Assembly: GCA_023213395.1 (NCBI GenBank)
Contig: CM041465.1
Location: 131,881,741 to 131,945,740 of the forward strand
Direction of reading: 5' to 3'
DNA: 64,000 nt
Origin: Cycas panzhihuaensis
Taxonomy: Eukaryota > Cycadophyta
Shown here: positions 1 through 16,199 of the stretch, piece by piece
Numbering within the stretch: position 1 is the stretch's first letter
Layout: every line of letters begins with the position of its first letter
The notes under the pieces: model-generated
Told to the model about the DNA's origin: nothing
Database searches by the model: none
The model's input: only the letters and a program-made list of their open reading frames with translations
Position numbers and translations under genes: made by a program

Positions 1-1545
1 TCCTCACCCCTGGGGAGGACTTACCTTGATGTTTTGAGAAATGGGAACCATGAAGAACATGAAATTTATCCTGTCAAGATTAGAAACAGATTTAAAATCT
101 CTATCCTGAAAGAAGTAACTAAAAAGACTATCCAATATTGGGAAAATAGCCTGGTGGGTAGGTTTTCAGGTCCCAGACCAGGGTTGAACATCATCAGAGA
201 GTGGATCAGAAATAAATGGAAAACTAGAAACCTGATTCAGGTTATGGCAATGTCGAAGGGATGCATCCTCTTTAGGTTTGCTAACCAGGAGGATTTGATC
301 CCTATCCTTCTTAAACCCCCATGGATGTTTGGGAGGAAGGCCATATCCCTAGAGAAGTGGCACCCAGATTTCGACCCTAGAATTCCTGTGGTAAAACAAC
401 CCCCAGTATAGGTGCAGATGCCAGGGCTCCCCCTGCACTTTTGGAACCCGGAGATAGTTAAAGGGGCGGCCAGGATAATAGGGCCTTTACTAACTATGGA
501 CTCAGCCACAAAACATAGATCCCACTTGATGAACGCTAGATTCTGTGTCTTGGCTAGGTTGGATAGTGAGCTCCCAGATGAGGTCAAGATTAAGTCAGAC
601 GGTAGATCTATCATTCAAAGTTTATACTTTGAAGTGGAGGGTTTCAGATGTGCAAAGTGTAAGGGAAGGGGGCATCTACCTTTTCAATGCCCAGGGGTTC
701 CAGTAAGGATGGACAATTAGGAAGAATGTAAAGAGAAAGAGGATGGAGTAGCAGAAGTAAGCAGGGGCGAGGCCTCGGCAGCAGGCACCAAAAGGTTAGG
801 TAAGGCAGTGGACATAAATGAGTTAGGAAAAGGAACTGAGGTATCCAGAGGTGCAGAGCTTATTATTATTGACGATAAGCCCCACGCATTAGGCCAGGAA
901 GTCATCTTGGAATCAGGCTTCGTATCGGTAAGTCCCATAGAGAAAACAAAGGTTGGAGAGAAACTAGCTGATAAGGTAGTTCAGGAAGGCAGTAACAAGG
1001 AAACAGTGGTAATAGAGGCTAGAAGGGGAGAAACCAAAAGTGTAGAGGATGGTAGGAACATGGGACTAGCTCCGAGCTTGGAACAAGGATTGAGGCCAAA
1101 GGGCTCTAAAGATCAGATAAAGGATGCTGGTCAGACATATGGGGGTGGGGATTTTTCCCCAACAGCTGTAGAGCCAGCTTTGGCTTGGCTTGTGAAGAAT
1201 ATTAACTGGGATTTAGAGGATTACTTCTCAGAGACAGAAGAGAGGGGACCTCAGGAGACGCCCCAAGCGGAGGGGCAGGTAGGTAATGTAACTAAGGGAG
1301 CTACTGGAACTGGGGTTAAAGTTATGGATCCAGAAAAGGGAGGAGGCGGGACACGAAAATGGGTCTCAAAAATGCCAGATTCGAGGAAGGTTCTAGACTA
1401 TGGGATAGAAAAGAAGGTGGGAAGACCACCTAAAAAGGCAACCAGAGAAAAGAAAACTCAGGCTCAGATCGACATGGGATACCAGAGTACGTTAAAGGAG
1501 GGGGGAGCGTTGGAGGGCCCTATCCTCAAAAGCAAGAAAGGATGA
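1..1545 (+). pseudogene. LINE ORF1 protein, DUF4283 and CCHC zinc knuckle, two in-frame stops
   Basis: Nucleic-acid-binding ORF1 protein of a plant LINE. The frame is open from base 1, so the start lies outside the window. The first part is a DUF4283-like domain (for example the segment reading WMFGRKAISLEKWHPDFDP near 330-375). A zinc knuckle follows at about 650-695 with spacing CX2CX4HX4C (C-A-K-C then GRGH then LPFQC). The remaining 270 codons are a charged, low-complexity tail ending in a Lys-rich stretch before the TGA at 1543. Two TAG codons interrupt the same frame, at 409 (a Trp position in the motif before QMPGLPLHFW) and at 718. There are no frameshifts. The product would normally bind LINE RNA as a chaperone. 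The domain assignment is from family knowledge, and the frame and stops are seen directly. Confidence 0.9.
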
Positions 1546-1567
1546 TGGGAGGGCTTCCAGGATATCC

Positions 1568-4213
1568 ATAAAGGTTTTATCCTAGAATATAAGGGGCCTT
1601 AATGCCCCTTCAAAGTACAGACCAGTAAAGGAATTAAGGATTAGGACAGGCATGGATCTAGTCCTCTTGTAGGAGACTAAAATGGACCAGGCTAAGGAAA
1701 GAGAGGTGTTCAACAAGATCTGGAGAAGGGGAGATGGGAGGATGGTTGTAGGATCAGCAGACTCTGGGGGGTTGGCCTCCCTATGGAACCCAAATAGGTG
1801 GAAAGGTTATGTAGTGGGCATGAGTGAACACTACATAACCTTATGGTTGGCATACGCGCTAACTAATAAGGAGTACTAGATCACAAATGTTTATGCTCCC
1901 ATTTCTGTTGAGGGAAGGAAGAGATTATGGGAAAGACTGGTGGAGGCTCACAAAGATTGGGATGGTCCCTGGCTGGTGGGAGGGGACTTCAATACGCCCC
2001 TAAGTCCAGAAGAGAAGAAGGGGGGCCAAGTTGGGTAGACCAGAAGTATGTCTGATCTTGGCGAGTTCTTGTAATTGGGAGGCCTGACAGGCGTACACCT
2101 CAGGGGAGCTAGGTACACCTGGTCTAATAGGAGGTTAGGACATAATCACATTCAGTGTAGATTAGACAGGGTGCTAACAAACTACGAATGGTCTTATCAC
2201 TTCGAAGGAACTAAACTAAAGGTCCTCCCAAAGTCTGGCTCGGACCATTCCCCCCTAGTTTTGGAGGGCTCCGTCCTGGGCAATTATATAGGGGCCCCCT
2301 TTCATTTCAAACTTATGTGGCAAAAGCATCTGGATCTTAGAGGGAGGATCGGTGACTGGTGGGGAGTCCTGGTTCACGAATGTGCTATGTTTAGGTTCTC
2401 GAAGAAGTTAAATTGGATAAAACAACAAATTAAGATTTGGAACATGGAGGTTTTTGGAAACATCTTTAAAGACAAAGGTGCCCTGTTGATGGAGTTAAAA
2501 GGGATTGAGGATAGGATCTAATTGGAGGGTAGGACCCAAGACTTAGATCAAATTGAGCAAGTCACCACCATGAAACTAGAAGAGGTGTTGTCTAGGGAGG
2601 AAATCCTCTGGAAACAGAAATCCAGGGAGCAGTGGATAAGGGAGGGGGACAGAAATACTAAGTACTTCCATCTGTCCACCTTGAAACACATGGCTCATAA
2701 TAGGATCAACAAACTCTGAAGTAAGGATAGGGCAATGTTTGAGTCTGAGGATCAGTTTGGTGAAATTGTGACTGACTACTTTAAGGAGCTATACACAGAA
2801 CCTGGTTACCAGGACCCTAGTTTAAGGGCTAGCCTTATGCAATAGATCCCGAAGGTTATCTCTGAGGCTCTTAATAGCAAATTGACAGAACCCTTCTCTT
2901 AGGAAGAAGTAGAGAATGTAATTTTCAAGATGGGTAGGGATAAGGCTCCGAGGCCAGATGGATTTCCTCCCGTATTTTTTCAGGAATATTGGGAGATTAT
3001 TAAGGATGACCTAATTTTGGTGATAAATGAATTCTTTCTCAGGAGGACTACTATGAAAGAATGGTAGTCCACTTTCTTGGTCCTGATACCGAAAAAGGAG
3101 GGAGCGGTAGTGATGGAAGACTTTAGACCGATCAGCCTTTGTAACGTGAAATACAAGATTTTGGCTAAAGTATTAACTAATCACCTTAGGGAGAACCTTT
3201 CAGCTATTATCTCACCAAATCAAGATGGATTTGTGAAGGGTAGACAAATTACGGATGGTATTATTACGGTCCACGAAACAATGCATTCGGCTCTTCATAG
3301 GAAGGAAGCAGGAATGATAATTAAAATAGATATGTCTAAGGCCTACGACCGGGTGGCTTGGGACTGTCTATTGGACTGCTTAAAAGCGTTCAGTTTTAGA
3401 GAAGTTTGGAGGGATTAGATGAGATGTTGCATATCCAGGGTTTCATTTTCGGTGATTATTAACAGGAGGTCGACACCTTTCTTTCTCGGTTCTAGGGGTC
3501 TAAGACAAGGAGATCCCCTTTCACCCTTCCTCTTCATTATTATGGCAGAATTGTTAGGAAGGGCTACAATGGAGGCCTAAAGGTTAGGATGGATAACAGG
3601 ATTGAAGCCATCTTCCAATCTGGATAATATTGCACATCATCAGTTCGTCAACAACAACATCTTTCAGGCAGTGGCCTCCTGGGAGGCTGTGGCTTTAAAA
3701 ATAGGTCTTCAGGCATATGAGAGGGCCACCAATCAAAGAATTAACTTGGATAAGAGCTCAGTCTTATTTATCAATACACTGGAGAGGCTCTAGCGAAGGA
3801 TCAGCAGGGTTTTGGAGATCTCCAGTAGACCCCTTCCCGCCTCATACCTGGGAATGCCACTCTTTGTGGGAAAAATTGTGAAGAATCTGTGGGACCCTAT
3901 AGTGAGTAGATTTAACAGGAAGTTGGCGGGCTAGAAAGAGGCACTTCTAAGCTGGGCTGGGAAGATTTAGCTAGTAGTGGCCTCTCTTCAAAGTATCCCT
4001 GTTTACCAAATGTCTGTATTTAAGATGCTGGGAAGGGCTATCTCTACCCTTGAGGGCATTATGAAGAGATTTCTTTGGTCTGGAGCCGAAGACAAAAACA
4101 AAGTCCACCTAGTTGTGTGGGAGAAGGTTTGTAAACCTAAATGGGTGGGCGGCCTTAATATAAGAAGGCTAGGTCTTTTTAATGAAGCCCTTCCAATGAG
4201 GTACATCATTTAG
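1568..4213 (+). pseudogene. LINE ORF2 polyprotein (endonuclease and reverse transcriptase), inactivated
   Basis: All of ORF2 lies in one frame. The probable start is ATA at 1568 (ATG with a G-to-A change), followed by KVLS, a stop in place of Trp at 1583, then NIRGLNAPSKYRP. This is the usual start of the APE-type endonuclease. Endonuclease motifs include ETK (about 1673), GGDFN (about 1978) and SGSDHSPL (about 2235). The RT domain starts near VLIPKKEG (3080) and includes FRPISLCN, DMSKAYDRV and [13 protein letters not shown]. The catalytic box that should read F-V-D-D reads F-V-N-N at 3644-3655. About 16 stops, mainly TAG, are spread over the frame. Those I could compare with the LINE at 59735-63930 replace Trp or Gln (3416 Trp, 3791 Gln, 3932 Trp, 3968 Gln). 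There is no frameshift. zf-RVT and RNase H regions are absent because of the 3' truncation. Confidence 0.92.
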
Positions 4214-4230
4214 AAAATAGGTTCAATGAT

Positions 4231-5599
4231 GCTTGCTTCACCATGACCCTTATTTGAGCCATTGTATAAAGTGATACCCTCCCTTCACAAGAAAAGAAAA
4301 GAAAAGTAAGAAAGAAAAAGATAAAAATGACAAAAAGGCTTGTACATATATATAGATACTTATATCTTCTTATTATCCAAGGCAAGTCATGTGTTAGCTT
4401 CATCCACACTTGCAAATACATAGTTTGGATCTAATTGTATGCATCATTTAGAAGTTTTAGATTTAGGTGATTGGCACCACCATAGCTTCAATTGTGATCA
4501 AAACCAATTCAACACTTTGGAGGTTATAGATATTAGTTTTAAAAAGTATAGTTATAATGGCAAAACCAAACCATGGGGCCTATTTCTTTTCATAATTATA
4601 TAGTTGGAATCAATCAATTTAGTCTAAGTCACACCCTACACGGTTGATTCTCATATATCTCCCTTATTCATTAACTTGTCTTTGAGTTTTTATCTCTTTC
4701 CCACATGACATTGAACATCTATATTAATGGTCAAAGATGAGGGAATCCAAGGGCCTTTGTCATGACATGGATTATCTGTGACTAAATAGGCAACATTCTA
4801 GTTAGCACAAGATTTTTTTCTCTCTCAAGTAATTAATAATATAGTAAAGTACATAGTAGTTATAGGGACACTTAATGATATTCTTTAGTTTTATAATGGA
4901 CCAATTAACTTATTTTTAAATTTACATATTGTCATTTACTAGCTTACCCACATTTATCAAGCTTCTTCAAATCACTTACCTAACCTCCTAATTGTTGCCA
5001 CTTCTTTGATGATATAATTCTAGCCCATTACCATTCAACACATCCCATGTAGCCAAATGTTGAAGTTGACTCACTTATCTTCTATATCCTTAATTACCAT
5101 TGCTCTTAACCCCATCTCTCCCATTTAGGGGGCTTATTATACTCTATAATGAGTATAAACTAACCACTTCTTCTGAAGCTTCTACTTGGAGGTATCAAGC
5201 TCTCCATCGTGAGAATAAATTATGACTATAACAATTTGCTTACTACAGATCCTAAACTATGGTAGTTTCCCATCCTACATGATGGATGCACACTCTATAA
5301 TGAGTATAAACTAATTTATATGAAATAACTAAAAATATAAAAATTAATAATAATAATTTTATAAAATAATATATCAACAAAATTCCAAAAATATTCATAT
5401 GATTATATATAACTCCAAGAATAGACTCATGCATGATTAAAGAAATTGACTATCAAAGGGATAGTAAGGGGAGGAACAAGGATAAAGACAATAACGATAG
5501 TGACTAGCATATCTCAATAAGGAAAAATCATGATATATATACAAAAAATAACTTAAAATGGTACAATAGATATAATACCATAATACATATACATCATGG
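4231..5599. other. AT-rich stretch without recognisable gene
   Basis: I see no coding pattern, LTR pair or poly(A) tail here. The only local structure is a perfect 23-bp direct repeat at 5141 and 5292. The stretch may belong to the same old element as the remnant at 5600-7370. Confidence 0.5.
5141..5314. repeat. 23-bp perfect direct repeat, 151 bp apart
   Basis: The 23-mer beginning ACTCTATAATGAGTATAAAC occurs at 5141-5163 and again at 5292-5314 with no mismatch, in otherwise diverged AT-rich DNA. The sequence between is not itself repeated. Function unknown. Confidence 0.8.
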
Positions 5600-7370
5600 T
5601 CCTATCACTTCCATAAGTAGAGTATGTTATGCTCAGAATAGAGGTCAAGGCCTCATTACCTTATGCCCGTGGAGTAGACTCACATCCTCCCCCTCCTCCC
5701 ACCCCCCAATCCTCTTACTTATTGGCCAAGGTGGTTATTATGACTAGGATAACTATTGAGAACTACCATGCCTACCCTCAACCTAGTGGGTATATGTGTG
5801 TAATCCTTCACCTCTATGAGTATGGATCTATGGCTAATGGATGCTCTTGCTCCCTGAAGGTGTGGCTTACCCCCCTACCTAGAGTATTATCATCCATGAT
5901 GAGTGTCACGTCTCACTCTTTATAGCCTTTATCTATGCCTCTAATACTCTCACCTCTATGTTTATCTTCTCTAAGTACCCATATAAATCTACCTCTAGTG
6001 TGGCCAATTGTACCTACAAAATAGTGAATGTGTAAACCTAAAAACTTAGGGTCATCATAACATCATATAAGAGGCTCATCTAACTAGTACATAAAAGATA
6101 GTAGATCATCTAATGTGTACCACATGAAGGCCAGCCCCACCCTATCTTTTCTTAGATTATCAACCATCTCTAAGGTGTTAATCTCATGTATATATGTATA
6201 AGTCACTAACATATCTATATAATAACTACCTAATCAATAGATAAACTAAAAATAACAATTCCGTATATATATTATCTCTAATACCTACATCATCCCCTAT
6301 AATATTGACTCCCCCTCCATCTATATCTACTAGTTGTTATAACACCTCTCTAACCTTAGCATTTGTTGCATCACCCTCATTCCATCCTCTATCTACTGAT
6401 GGTGCATGTGTTACTGGGGGCACTTGCCCTTCTCTATCTCTTCCTCTTATTATATCACCTCTTTCCCCATCATTTAATGGGGGGAGGGGGGTGGAAGTTT
6501 ATTTGTTATTACCACTACTACATCATAATCATCATCTAACCATAGGAGCATGCCATCATATGGGTTGGCTACCCATTGGTTCCAAATCATCTAATCTAAT
6601 CAAGGGATCTATAGGCTCTTGACACTCACCTCTTCCTTGCCTTAGATCCATATTCTCATATGTCAATAGTTCATGATTAGATCCATAATGGTTAAAACTA
6701 TTAACACTCTAATAGGAAATGTAAGAAGAATATAGTCATATAGCTAAAATAGTAATATAGCAGTGTATGAGAATCCACCATAATCATTATAGTAAATCCT
6801 TAATATTTGATGCTCCATGCTCACAATAATATAGCTAACCCAATCTAATTGAACACCAAGCTCGCATTATCTCCTAGTCCTCACTCATAGACTTGGTAGA
6901 CCCATGTAATTTTGTACCCTAGTAATGTAATATAAAATAATAAGTCCTACATGGTGAGAACACCTCATACATGCCTAAATACGAATGGCATATGAAGTGC
7001 CTTACCTCACTAGTCATGTACAGGCTTATTGCCATCTAGTTATCACCAACCACTACCTAAATAAAGGTCACATGTTGCCCTCTCCATGACACCCCTAGTA
7101 TCCTTCCAACATCATGGAGAGTAATCTGCAAATCCCCCATCCATCTTAACCTGAAAACATTCTCTTTCAAGATCTAATGGCTCACAAGATCAACTAATGC
7201 ATCATTATCTATCACAAATTAGATGGAGTGACTAAATCTATTTAGCCCATACCATTGCAATACCTACTACCCAAGGAGGATTAGATGATTTAATAATGCG
7301 ACTAGTGCCAATCCCTTATTCCAATGAGTCTCTATGGAATCTAATCATTGCATAATAAATTTAAACAACA
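5600..7370 (-). pseudogene. probable plant-mobile-domain (PMD-like) protein remnant
   Basis: Reading the - strand from about 7370 down gives broken but protein-like sequence: a Trp-rich start, then a segment around 7160-7020 reading ENVFRLRWMGDLQITLHDVG followed by RILGVSWRG. This resembles the core of plant mobile domains (form: THTFHLP-GEMT-TLEDVA-LLGLP-DG), found in MAIN-like host proteins and in plant transposons. Downstream, about 6640-6300, the - strand is Asp/Glu/Pro/Arg-rich (LIRLDDLEPMGSQP and so on), as PMD C-terminal regions often are. Several TAG and TAA stops and frame changes make it a pseudogene. I cannot tell whether it came from a host gene or from a transposon passenger. The + strand open frames at 5629-5925 and 6305-6622 are antisense shadows. 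Confidence 0.42.
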
Positions 7371-9947
7371 AAATTTAGAATAACATTATTTAACAATCAA
7401 TCCATTAAAATTTGGCTATAAAAAATCACTTTTATTTATCATAATTTTCAAGTGAAAACCACGACTTTATAGTTAAAACCATAACTTCTTAATTAAAATT
7501 GTGATTTATCAAATAAAAAATATGATAAATATATTTATCGTTATTTTCATTTAAAGATCATAGTTTTAAACCATAATATCATAACTTTTCTTAGAAGGTT
7601 ACGATTTTGGAATTAAAATCCTTTTTTTTTTTTAAGGACTTTAATACTTATTACATAGTACATCTACCTCACCATTTCAATGATGCCAACCTCATTATCC
7701 TCATAGAAAGTAAATCCAATAGTTGAATCTCCTATAATGTTTGGAAATGAGATCTGACAACACCCCAACTTCAACTCTCTCACTAATTAAATGAACCTCA
7801 TCTTTAATTAAGTTAATATGTAACCCTTTTCCCTCGAATAGGTGTCACCCTATCCATCATCCAATCACCAATAAAATAGGTTTCCTTCTATATTCTCATT
7901 CATAATAAGCTCAAGATTGCCTTTTCTTTTTTCTCACTTGTTGAGATTTCTTCCACAGTAAGGTAAGAACTTTCCAAGTTTAAAAATGGACTTTCTTAAA
8001 ATATATCTATGTTTACAATCAATTTAGTCTATTTTTATCATATGATCTAATTTTTATAGTTTTCCTAACCCTTATAGTCTTAATTATACTACACCCCCCT
8101 GTGATTCCATACTCTTATTCACTCAAGAACATAGAATAATCACTAAAGATACTAAACTATCATGGCCACATCTTTAAAAATCAACCACTGACAAGGCTAA
8201 ACCATAGTGAGTCTATTTTCATAGATAAATAGTTTAAATGTATATCCAAAAAATAAATAATATGTTGGGACTAACCCCAATGTTACTGAAGAATCATGCA
8301 CTTAGGGCCTTTCAAAGCCACCTTTGAGGCCCCCTAGGGCACCTAGAACCTCCCAATAGCCACCTAGAGCTGACACAACATTATTAAGGTACGTGCATTA
8401 TTTATTATTATTATTTTTTTTAATATTGTTTAAATATTTATCAGATAACGTGCAGGTCAGGTGAGGCACTTATTGCCTCCCCAAAAATCTATTTAAGGGG
8501 TGGGAATACCTACCCGGTGTTTTTTAACACTGCCAACTTTGGAAATCACTTGTTAATTTAAAATGTACTCAGCTTAATGTCATGCTCTCCTCCTCTAAAT
8601 CCATCATAGTCTAAAAAAAAGTAAAAAAATAATAAAAATCCCAAAAAAGAAGTAGTTATCTCATGAATTTAGATTGAATATTGAAGATAAGATTGAGTCA
8701 AATTTTTACATCAACTTAATCCTGTCATTCCATCTATCCTTCTCCTATTAATCATAACCCCATCCTTTTAAGTAACCTGACAAAGAGTTTAGGTAGCCCA
8801 TGTTCTGAAATAGCTCCCCTTAAGCAAGCTTGGCAATGTTCACCATCTTGCTTCAACTTGTTTGTAGAGCTTTCATTACCAAGGGGTAAAATGTTTCAAC
8901 AAACTTCATCCTTTTTTATAATGACTAGGTCTTATGCCTTATCTCATTTACTATTAGGATTTTATTAGGAGTTTACATTGATTAGTCGATTGATTAATGT
9001 AATAATTAGATGGCTACTTAGTATGATTGCCTTTTTACCTATTTTAATCACCATATATAATGTTTAGATCTTAATATGCTCACTTATATGGCACTCCTAA
9101 GCTCACTTCAAAGTGTAACTCTAGTTCTTTTTAAGGTTTTTTATGATTTTTAAACTCATTATTTTTAATCAATTGCTTTCATTATACTCTTGTTTAATAT
9201 TATCACTTTGTTTATCCCTTCACTGGCCTTGTCAAATCGTCCCTAAAAGAAAACTTGCTTTAGATTTTGAAAACATTTGATGATTCTTTATAGTCTACTT
9301 AAGTTTTATTTTTTATAGTATTCATTATTTGTCATGATTTTCATGTTACCTAAAACTATGACCTTAATGAACCATGATAAATTTTCAAAGTCACAATTTT
9401 AGTTATTTCTCATATGTCATGGTTTTCACTGTTTATCATAGTTTTCAACATTTGTCACAATTTTTTATTTTTTCACATAAAGAAAAATATAATAACAAGC
9501 CATTTTTTCATATCATATGGATATGATTTCCTATGAAACTATGGTCCTCGTTTCTCCTAGTTTTTTAAAACTTTTCACCCTTATTTCTCTTATAAATACT
9601 TGCTTGTTTCTTAAGAAATAGGAGAGACTATTTGGGAAATGAAATGTTATTAGATTAGAGACCTATCTTTAGAAGACTAATCTTGAGAGCTTGGAGACCT
9701 CTTACTAGAAGAAAGTAACAATCTTTGGACTAAAGAACTTGGAGATTAAAGGTTGTGTACACTCTCTCCTTATTTTTCTTTCTTCATTTGCTTCATTCTC
9801 CTCCACCTTCTCCTCCTCCTTTTGGTCATATTCTATTTATTGGTTTCTTATTTATCTCCAAGACCCTTTCTTTTATACTCTTAAAGCTAGACCTATTCTT
9901 AGAGATTTTGGAAGTCATTGGAGCATATATCTGAGGCACCTTCTTTA
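7371..9947. other. AT-rich region with two oppositely oriented clusters of a short motif
   Basis: No gene is recognised. At 7450-7610 there are several copies of AAAACCATRAC-like words, and at 9325-9465 several copies of the complementary form GTCATGGTTTT / GTCACAATTTT / ATCATAGTTTT. Subterminal repeat clusters of this kind occur in CACTA and Mutator-like DNA transposons, but I find no clear terminal inverted repeat or transposase. Between the clusters, 8270-8520 is slightly richer in GC. The open frame at 9739-9975 shows no domain. Confidence 0.4.
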
Positions 9948-10318
9948 TGCAAGAGCATCTAGACCTTCATCATAATTTAAACCACCTTTTACCTTTTAGT
10001 TGTTTTTTTTCTAAAATTTAGGTTCTACTTATTAAAGCATAACTTTTTACTCAGTATTCAAAATTCTATCATTCTTATCCCAAAATGAAGGTCTGTCCAA
10101 GTAGAATAGGGGGAAATGGCCTCTAATAGGCTTACAATTTTGTAACCAAAAAATGCTCTAAAAGTGCCTAAAATTTAAGATTTATTTTGTGTCTAAAAAT
10201 AGTAGTTAATTTTAAACTAGTTTTCCCTTTTATGTAATAACCCTTAGAAGTCTATCTTTTCTTAATACAACTTAATTTAAAAATATGGTTTTATTTACTA
10301 TTTTATATAATTAAGGAA
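9948..10318 (+). repeat. gypsy-1 5' LTR, left fragment
   Basis: Starts TGCAAGAGCATCTAGACC and aligns with the 3' LTR start at 21955 (TGCGAGAGCATCTAGACC). It carries the first 371 bp of the LTR up to the insertion point. Its last 77 bp (10242-10318) recur on the far side of the insertion. Confidence 0.9.
10242..10318 (+). repeat. 77-bp target duplication, left copy
   Basis: Starts CCTTAGAAGTCTATC and ends ATTAAGGAA. It matches 15877-15953 with two mismatches. It is part of the gypsy-1 LTR and is present once in the intact 3' LTR, so one copy arose at the nested insertion. Confidence 0.85.
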
Positions 10319-10646
10319 TGTTAGGGTTAATATCCATCACCTAACATTACCTTAGGAATACACAGATGCACACACCTTAATGGTAAGTTATGGTAAGTGT
10401 ATATTAATGTAAATTACTTATTATTTTATATTATTTTGAATTATAGGTTGAGGAGGGCTCCTGCCCTCCTCCCAGATATTTATTCATTGATCTCAAAACC
10501 CTAATGTTCTTCAATAACACCTCTCTAAAAGAATATTTGATGTACTCTTCAAGATGGATTGAATATAATGTATTTACATATGATTATCAATATGGATTCA
10601 TATTTATGTTCACCACTTTACTCTACTCTCTATTTCTAATCTTTAT
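10319..10646 (+). repeat. nested copia 5' LTR
   Basis: Runs from TGTTAGGG to just before the PBS-like site. The end is uncertain by about 15 bp: a CA-like end could also be placed near 10632. The right part (from 10541) aligns with 15749-15870. Confidence 0.65.
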
Positions 10647-10647
10647 T

Positions 10648-10659
10648 TAGTATCAGAGC
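10648..10659 (+). other. primer-binding site of nested copia
   Basis: TAGTATCAGAGC differs by one G-to-A change from TGGTATCAGAGC, the plant initiator-Met-tRNA primer site. Confidence 0.65.
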
Positions 10660-11570
10660 AAGATCACTTGTAAGGATCAAAGAACATTAAAACATGATAG
10701 TCTAGCAGTATCATTTCATTGAATAAATTCATATGTATTTTGTTAAACTTTATCATATTATTGTTATATTTTTCATATATTATATGATATAATCATTTAC
10801 ATTGGTATTGCATCTCTGTATAGCCCTATGTGGCAATTCATAAAACCCGTGTGGTCCTTCTTGACTAATTGCAAGCTTTGCCTCTACATTCCAGGCTTCG
10901 TCTCTATGTTCCTTTGTTAATTTACTATTGATCAATAGTTTCCATTTGATATTATATATATATATTACATTTTCTTTTAAATATTGTTACTGTGTGACTT
11001 ACGTGCATCTTGCATCTAGCCTGTGTGGCCTTATAATCCTTTTTTTATAGTTTTTTGTAGTTTCTATTACTGTGTGTAGTCTAAATCTGGTTAAGATGAG
11101 ATTCAAATGTAATAACTTAGAGTTTTTCTATTTTAATCGATCATTTTAGTCTCAGTTTAAGGATTCAATCGGTATCTTATTTTCAACAAGCTTTAGTTCA
11201 CTAATGATCAATCAAAACCACTACATACGACTACTTGAAATGATCCTAGCTAAGTCTTCTCTTCAACAGTGAAGACGGTTTGAGATTTCATCAATTCTTT
11301 GTTAAGATACACCTCTTGGAAGCTTAGTCTTCTCGCAGATGTATAAAACCTTGTTGTCTGATCCTTATTTTTTTATTTTTTAGCTTATTTTATATCTTTT
11401 TTCTATAATTTTTTTGTTGGATAAGGGGTGCCCAAATCTTGCACCTATCTCAGATCATTTTCTAAAGAATTTATGGCCTTCCATTGATCAATTTGATCAA
11501 TTCTAGTCTCTCTGCATGTATGCATCTTGCTGCCCATCACTATTCTCTATAACCAGTCCCTTTTTCACCT

Positions 11571-11572
<2 letters not shown>
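10660..11572 (+). other. internal remnant of nested copia, no coding sequence seen
   Basis: AT-rich sequence between the PBS and the microsatellite. Short segments such as CCCTATGTGGCAATTC (about 10823) are less AT-rich, but no gag or pol motif is readable in any frame. Confidence 0.5.
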
Positions 11573-15748
<4,176 letters not shown>

Positions 15749-15749
<1 letters not shown>

Positions 15750-15876
15750 TACTCTTCAAGATGGATTGAATATAATGTATTTATATATGATTATCAATAT
15801 AGATTAATATTTATGTTCACCGCTTCACTCTTTTCTCCACTTTATATTCACCACTCTGCTCTACTCTCCATTTAAT
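15749..15876 (+). repeat. nested copia 3' LTR, right part only
   Basis: Begins TGTACTCTTCAAGATGG, like 10541 in the 5' LTR, with an extra imperfect duplication of about 30 bp near 15820-15860. Its left half is missing and replaced by the microsatellite. The exact right end is between 15870 (ending CCA) and 15876. Confidence 0.7.
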
Positions 15877-15953
15877 CCTTAGAAGTCTATCTTTTCTTAA
15901 TACAACTTAATTGAAAAATATGGTTTTATTTACTATTTTATATAATTGAGGAA
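15877..15953 (+). repeat. 77-bp target duplication, right copy
   Basis: Second copy of 10242-10318 (75 of 77 bases identical), where the gypsy-1 LTR resumes. Confidence 0.85.
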
Positions 15954-16148
15954 TTTTAGGATTAAGGTTAGAAATTTTTTAACTTTCTGTTTTCATTTAT
16001 ATAAATGTACTTTTAGACTATCTTTTACAAGATTGAATGGAATATAATAGAATTAGAAGTAAAATAACCCTTTATATTATTTAGCTCTTTCTTATTTTAA
16101 GTTTTTCCATGTGAGATTAAATGTTTTCCTTATAGGTAATCCTTGTCA
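15877..16148 (+). repeat. gypsy-1 5' LTR, right fragment
   Basis: Aligns with the last part of the 3' LTR through GTGAGATT-A-A and ends TTGTCA at 16148, two bases before the PBS-like site. Confidence 0.9.
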
Positions 16149-16150
16149 TT

Positions 16151-16162
16151 TGGTATCGGAGC
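16151..16162 (+). other. gypsy-1 primer-binding site
   Basis: TGGTATCGGAGC, one base from the Met-tRNA-type primer site TGGTATCAGAGC, two bases after the LTR end. Confidence 0.85.
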
Positions 16163-16199
16163 ATGGTTCAACTCTAGAGTTAAGATGTTATGGTAGATA

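Larger units (their letters stand above)
1..4230 (+). mobile_element. LINE (non-LTR retrotransposon), 5' cut by window, 3' truncated
   Basis: Plant L1-type LINE with an ORF1 (DUF4283 plus zinc knuckle) followed 22 bp later by an ORF2 (endonuclease, reverse transcriptase). Sequence similarity stops around 4230, before the zf-RVT and RNase H regions that the related LINE at the right edge of the window still has. No poly(A) tail is present, so the 3' end was lost by deletion or rearrangement rather than by the usual 5' truncation. It is visibly richer in GC than its surroundings. Both ORFs keep their reading frame and are broken by substitutions only. Confidence 0.93.

Noticed and set aside
237-938. 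Minus-strand open frames over LINE ORF1
   Set aside because: Shadows of the + strand ORF1, which has recognisable DUF4283 and zinc-knuckle motifs.
5629-6622. + strand open frames rich in Pro and Ser
   Set aside because: The opposite strand gives the more protein-like, PMD-type reading. The + frames lack domains.
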